A stretch of 7,923 bases of DNA. It comes from Actinomycetes bacterium (GTDB taxonomy: Bacteria > Actinomycetota > Actinomycetes > Streptosporangiales > Streptosporangiaceae). The stretch is from the NCBI GenBank assembly GCA_025964635.1, contig JAOPYP010000766.1, positions 1-7,923 on the forward strand. The letters run 5' to 3'. Of this stretch, positions 5,233 to 7,923 are shown piece after piece. Position 1 is the first letter of the stretch; each line of letters begins with the position of its first letter. A program made the position numbers and the translations under genes. Under the pieces are notes generated by a model. It did not search any database, had not been told where the DNA came from, and saw only the letters and a program-made list of their open reading frames with translations.

Positions 5233-5243
5233 ACGAGCCCCCG

Positions 5244-6887
5244 ATGCCCGAGTTCGCGTACACCGACCTGCTTCCCCTGGGCCCCGACGCCACCGAGTAC
5301 CGCCTGCTGACCGCGGACGGGATCACCCGGCGCCAGGCCTTCGGCCGGGACTTCCTCGAGGTGGACCCGGAGGTCCTGACCCTGGTCGCCCGCGAGGGCA
5401 TGCGCGACATCGCCCACCTGCTCCGGCCAGGGCACCTGCGCCAGCTGCGGGCCATCCTCGATGATCCCGAATCCAGCCGCAACGATCGTTTCGTGGCTCT
5501 GGACCTGCTGAAGAACGCGGGGATCGCGGCCGGCGGGGTGCTGCCCATGTGCCAGGACACCGGGACCGCCATCGTGATGGGCAAGCGGGGCGGCCAGGTC
5601 CTCACCGACGGGCAGGATGAGGAGCATCTCAGCCGCGGCATCTACGAGGCCTACAACCAGCTGAACCTGCGCTACTCGCAGCTGGCCCCGCTGTCGATGT
5701 TCGAGGAGCGGAACACCGGCACCAACCTGCCGGCCCAGGTCGAGATCTACGCCACCCCGGGGCAGGAGTACAAGTTCCTGCTCATGGCCAAGGGCGGCGG
5801 ATCGGCCAACAAGTCCTTCCTCTACCAGCAGACCAAGGCGGTGCTGAACCCGGCCGGCCTGCACACCTTCCTGGAGGAGAAGATCCGCTCCCTGGGCACC
5901 GCCGCGTGCCCGCCGTACCATCTGGCCATCGTGGTCGGCGGCACCAGCGCCGAGTACGCGCTGAAGACCGCCAAGTACGCCTCCGCGCGCTATCTGGACA
6001 CCCTCCCAGGCAGCGGGACACCGGCAGGTCATGGCTTCCGTGACCGCGAGCTCGAAGCCGAGGTCCTCGGGATTACCCGGAGGATCGGCATCGGGGCGCA
6101 GTTCGGCGGCAAGTACTTCTGCCATGACGTGCGGGTGATCCGGCTGCCCCGGCACGGGGCGTCCTGCCCGGTGGCCATCGCGGTCTCGTGTTCCGCGGAC
6201 CGGCAGGCGCTGGCCAAGATCACGCCGGAGGGCGTGTACCTGGAGCGGCTGGAAACCGACCCGGCCCGCTACCTGCCCGAGACGACCGAGGACGAACTCG
6301 GTGACGACGTGGTGCGGATCGACCTGGACCGGCCGATGAGTGAGATCCGCGCGGAACTGACCAAGTACCCGGTGGCGACCCGGCTCTCCCTCACCGGGTC
6401 GCTGGTCGTGGCGCGGGACATCGCGCACGCGAAGATCGCCGAGCGGCTGGCCGCCGGCGACCCCATGCCGCGGTACCTGGCCGACCACCCCGTGTACTAC
6501 GCCGGGCCGGCCAAGACGCCGGAGGGTTACGCGTCCGGGTCGTTCGGCCCGACCACGGCCGGGCGGATGGATTCCTACGTCAGCCAGTTCCAGGCGGCGG
6601 GCGGCTCGCTGGTCATGCTGGCCAAGGGAAACCGCTCACCGGCCGTGACCGCGGCCTGCCGCGAGCACGGCGGGTTCTACCTGGGTTCCATCGGGGGCGC
6701 CGCGGCCAAGCTGGCCCAGGAGTGCATCACCAAGGTCGAGGTCCTCGAGTACCCGGAATTCGGCATGGAGGCGGTCTGGCGCATCGAGGTCCGCGACTTC
6801 CCGGCGTTCATCATCGTGGACGACAAGGGGAACGACTTCTTCGCCGAGGAGCCGCAGCCGCCGCTGCTCACCATCGGCAGCCGGTAG
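5244..6887 (+). CDS. fumA: Fumarate hydratase class I ([4Fe-4S]-dependent fumarase)
   Basis: Catalyses reversible hydration of fumarate to (S)-malate in the cytoplasmic TCA cycle (EC 4.2.1.2). The 547 residues match the family length (E. coli FumA is 548). Two domains are visible: an N-terminal cluster domain (about 12-285) and a C-terminal domain (about 325-535). Cluster ligands are C103 (MCQDTGTA), C222 (ACPPYH) and C316 (AVSCSADR). Their spacings of 119 and 94 equal those I recall for E. coli FumA (105/224/318). Other active-site candidates are D105 in CQDT, H304 in LPRHGAS, GPTTAGRMD at 435-443 and K461-G462-N463. Nothing is truncated. The start is set by AGGAGG and the family-like N-terminus. 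The class I versus class II (FumC) distinction is clear; whether the organism calls it FumA or FumB is a naming matter. This cluster type is oxygen-sensitive. The gene appears monocistronic. Confidence 0.95.
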   Translation: MPEFAYTDLLPLGPDATEYRLLTADGITRRQAFGRDFLEVDPEVLTLVAREGMRDIAHLLRPGHLRQLRAILDDPESSRNDRFVALDLLKNAGIAAGGVLPMCQDTGTAIVMGKRGGQVLTDGQDEEHLSRGIYEAYNQLNLRYSQLAPLSMFEERNTGTNLPAQVEIYATPGQEYKFLLMAKGGGSANKSFLYQQTKAVLNPAGLHTFLEEKIRSLGTAACPPYHLAIVVGGTSAEYALKTAKYASARYLDTLPGSGTPAGHGFRDRELEAEVLGITRRIGIGAQFGGKYFCHDVRVIRLPRHGASCPVAIAVSCSADRQALAKITPEGVYLERLETDPARYLPETTEDELGDDVVRIDLDRPMSEIRAELTKYPVATRLSLTGSLVVARDIAHAKIAERLAAGDPMPRYLADHPVYYAGPAKTPEGYASGSFGPTTAGRMDSYVSQFQAAGGSLVMLAKGNRSPAVTAACREHGGFYLGSIGGAAAKLAQECITKVEVLEYPEFGMEAVWRIEVRDFPAFIIVDDKGNDFFAEEPQPPLLTIGSR

Positions 6888-6904
6888 CGGCCCCGGACGG
6901 CCGC
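6887..6904 (+). terminator. Possible hairpin terminator after fumarase
   Basis: GCGGCC (6887-6892, beginning in the stop codon) pairs with GGCCGC (6899-6904) across a 6-nt loop. A second nested structure (CCCGCC 6918-6923 / GGCGGG 6949-6954, enclosing GCCC/GGGC) follows. GACGGCCGCCC is duplicated at 6896-6906 and 6910-6920. No U-run is present, so the terminator role is inferred from position. Confidence 0.35.
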
Positions 6905-6983
6905 CCCCAGACGGCCGCCCGCCGGGCCAGCCCTCCGCGGGCAGGACGGGCGGGGAACCATTGGGTGACGGCCCGGTGACCGG

Positions 6984-7039
6984 CAGGAATCCCGGCCCGA
7001 CACACGTGTTATTCTCACCCGCTTCACAGGAATCCCGGC
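6984..7039 (+). repeat. 13-bp direct repeat upstream of the kinase gene
   Basis: CAGGAATCCCGGC occurs at 6984-6996 and again at 7027-7039 (43-bp period). Each copy is followed at nearly the same distance by a TANNNT box: TATTCT at 7010-7015 and TATCGT at 7052-7057, giving spacers of 18 and 17 bp from GGAATC. The palindrome ACACGTGT (7002-7009) lies between them. The arrangement suggests tandem promoters sharing a -35 element or activator box. Confidence 0.5.
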
Positions 7040-7065
7040 GGATCGCGCGTGTATCGTCCCTTGTC
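7029..7065 (+). promoter_or_regulatory. Leaderless promoter of the kinase gene
   Basis: GGAATC (7029-7034), 17 bp, then TATCGT (7052-7057), which ends 8 nt before the ATG at 7066. No Shine-Dalgarno is present (GTCCCTTGTC precedes the ATG), so the transcript probably starts at the ATG. GGAAT-type -35 boxes are known for ECF sigma factors, but the -10 here looks ordinary, so the sigma factor is not assigned. Confidence 0.45.
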
Positions 7066-7923
7066 ATGCACGTTGCGGCCAGCACGGGGCGGATGGTCGC
7101 GGGACGCTACCTCCTGCAGAACACCATCGGCCGCGGGGCCATGGGGACCGTCTGGCGAGCCCGGGATACCGTCCTGGCCCGTGACGTCGCGGTCAAAGAG
7201 GTCCGGCTCCGCGGGCCGGTGAACGGGTCCTCGGTGATGACCGAGGAAACCCGGGTGCTCTACCAGCGCACCCTGCGCGAGGCCCGTACCGCGGCCCGGC
7301 TGAACCACCCCGCGGTGGTGACCATCTTCGACGTGGTCGAGGCGGACGGCAGCCCGTGGATCGTGATGGAACTGGTCGAGGCGCGGTCCCTGGACCAGGT
7401 GCTCACCGAGGAGGGGCCGCTTCCCCCGCATCAGGCCGCCGACCTCGGCATGCGGGTTCTGGGCGCGCTCGCCTGCGCGCACGCGGCGGGCATTCTGCAT
7501 CGCGATGTCAAACCGAGCAACGTCCTCCTCGGGCCCGGCGGGCGGGCCGTGCTGACCGACTTCGGCATCGCCACCCTCGAAGGCGACAGCGGCCTCACCC
7601 AGGCCGGGATGGTGATGGGCACCCCGGGCTTCACCGCGCCGGAACGGATCCGGGGCGATCCGGCCAGCCCGGCCTCTGATCTGTGGTCGCTCGGGGCGAC
7701 CCTGTACGCCGCGGTGGAAGGGCGCGGGCCCTTCGACGACCGGGGCAATTCCATCGCCATCCTGGCGGCCATCGCCAACGAGGAAGCGCCGCGGACCCGG
7801 TCGGCTGGCCCGCTGCGCCCGGTCATCGAGGCCCTGCTGCACCGGAACCCGCAGGCCCGCCCGGATGCCGCCGCCGTGGGCCGGCTGCTGGCCGCCGCCG
7901 GGACCGGCACCGCCAGCGCGGCC
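7066..7923 (+). CDS. Hanks-type Ser/Thr protein kinase (PknB-like), 3'-truncated by window edge
   Basis: Signalling kinase that phosphorylates Ser/Thr on target proteins. The frame is open from ATG 7066 to the window end (286 codons, no stop). The whole catalytic domain is present: glycine loop IGRGAMGTV at 21-29, ATP-anchoring K44 in VAVKEV, helix-C E72 (LREARTAARLNHP), catalytic loop HRDVKPSN at 145-152, DFG at 165-167, activation segment with GTPGFTAPE at 185-193, and DLWSLGATLY at 205-214. All key residues are intact, so it should be active. The remaining C-terminus (juxtamembrane, membrane helix, possible sensor domain) lies outside the window, so soluble versus receptor type is undecided. 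The start fits a leaderless transcript; M10 is an in-frame alternative that still precedes the domain. No functional link to the fumarase gene upstream is evident. Confidence 0.92.
   Translation, partial: MHVAASTGRMVAGRYLLQNTIGRGAMGTVWRARDTVLARDVAVKEVRLRGPVNGSSVMTEETRVLYQRTLREARTAARLNHPAVVTIFDVVEADGSPWIVMELVEARSLDQVLTEEGPLPPHQAADLGMRVLGALACAHAAGILHRDVKPSNVLLGPGGRAVLTDFGIATLEGDSGLTQAGMVMGTPGFTAPERIRGDPASPASDLWSLGATLYAAVEGRGPFDDRGNSIAILAAIANEEAPRTRSAGPLRPVIEALLHRNPQARPDAAAVGRLLAAAGTGTASAA

Noticed and set aside
4959..6488. 509-residue open frame on the minus strand
   Set aside because: Antisense to the fumarase gene, whose cluster cysteines and full length are intact; the translation is low-complexity shadow sequence.
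7024..7842. 272-residue open frame on the minus strand
   Set aside because: Antisense to the kinase catalytic domain, which has every Hanks motif in order on the plus strand.
1..7923. tRNA, rRNA, CRISPR array, insertion sequence or integrase
   Set aside because: None seen: no transposase or integrase motifs, no regular repeat-spacer pattern, and no rRNA- or tRNA-like sequence noticed by eye.

Overview
This window reads as chromosomal DNA of a high-GC actinomycete. Most genes are strongly G/C-rich at third codon positions. Two genes have a TANNNT -10 box 7-8 nt before the start codon and no Shine-Dalgarno, the usual leaderless arrangement in this phylum. The gene types (14-helix drug/proton antiporter, MarR plus a DrrAB-like ABC exporter, PknB-like kinase) also fit. 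The sequence does not fix the genus; Streptosporangiales-type actinomycetes would be a reasonable guess.

Layout. (1) 1-1791: 3' part of a DHA2-type MFS drug exporter, open at the left edge. (2) 1792-2000: intergenic stretch with a perfect 14-bp inverted repeat that can form a 75-nt hairpin, then a leaderless -10 box. (3) 2001-4196: a three-gene operon of MarR-family repressor, ABC ATPase and ABC-2 permease, with a 4-nt overlap (ATGA) and a 44-nt overlap. (4) 4197-4640: an unusually A/T-rich intergenic region that contains a complete miniature gene. It has a TTGACA-17-CATAGT promoter, a roughly 75-nt leader, a strong ribosome binding site, a 28-codon reading frame for a Leu/Gly-rich amphipathic peptide, and a long terminator hairpin. 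(5) 4706-4978, minus strand: a 90-residue helical protein of unknown function. (6) 5244-6887: class I [4Fe-4S] fumarate hydratase with all three cluster cysteines. (7) 6888-7065: intergenic stretch with a duplicated 13-bp element that sits at the same distance from two -10-like boxes. (8) 7066-7923: Hanks-type Ser/Thr kinase with a complete catalytic core, cut by the right edge.

How the parts may work together. The left half is an efflux island: one MarR regulator lies between an MFS pump and an ABC pump and is co-transcribed with the ABC pump. The miniature peptide gene follows the ABC pump on the same strand but has its own promoter and terminator. By analogy with amphipathic peptides that have dedicated ABC-2 exporters (the PSM/Pmt system of staphylococci), the pump could export this peptide or protect against it. 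That link is inference only. The right half (fumarase, kinase) is ordinary housekeeping and signalling content. The best candidate for something undescribed is the 28-residue peptide gene with its A/T-rich upstream region.
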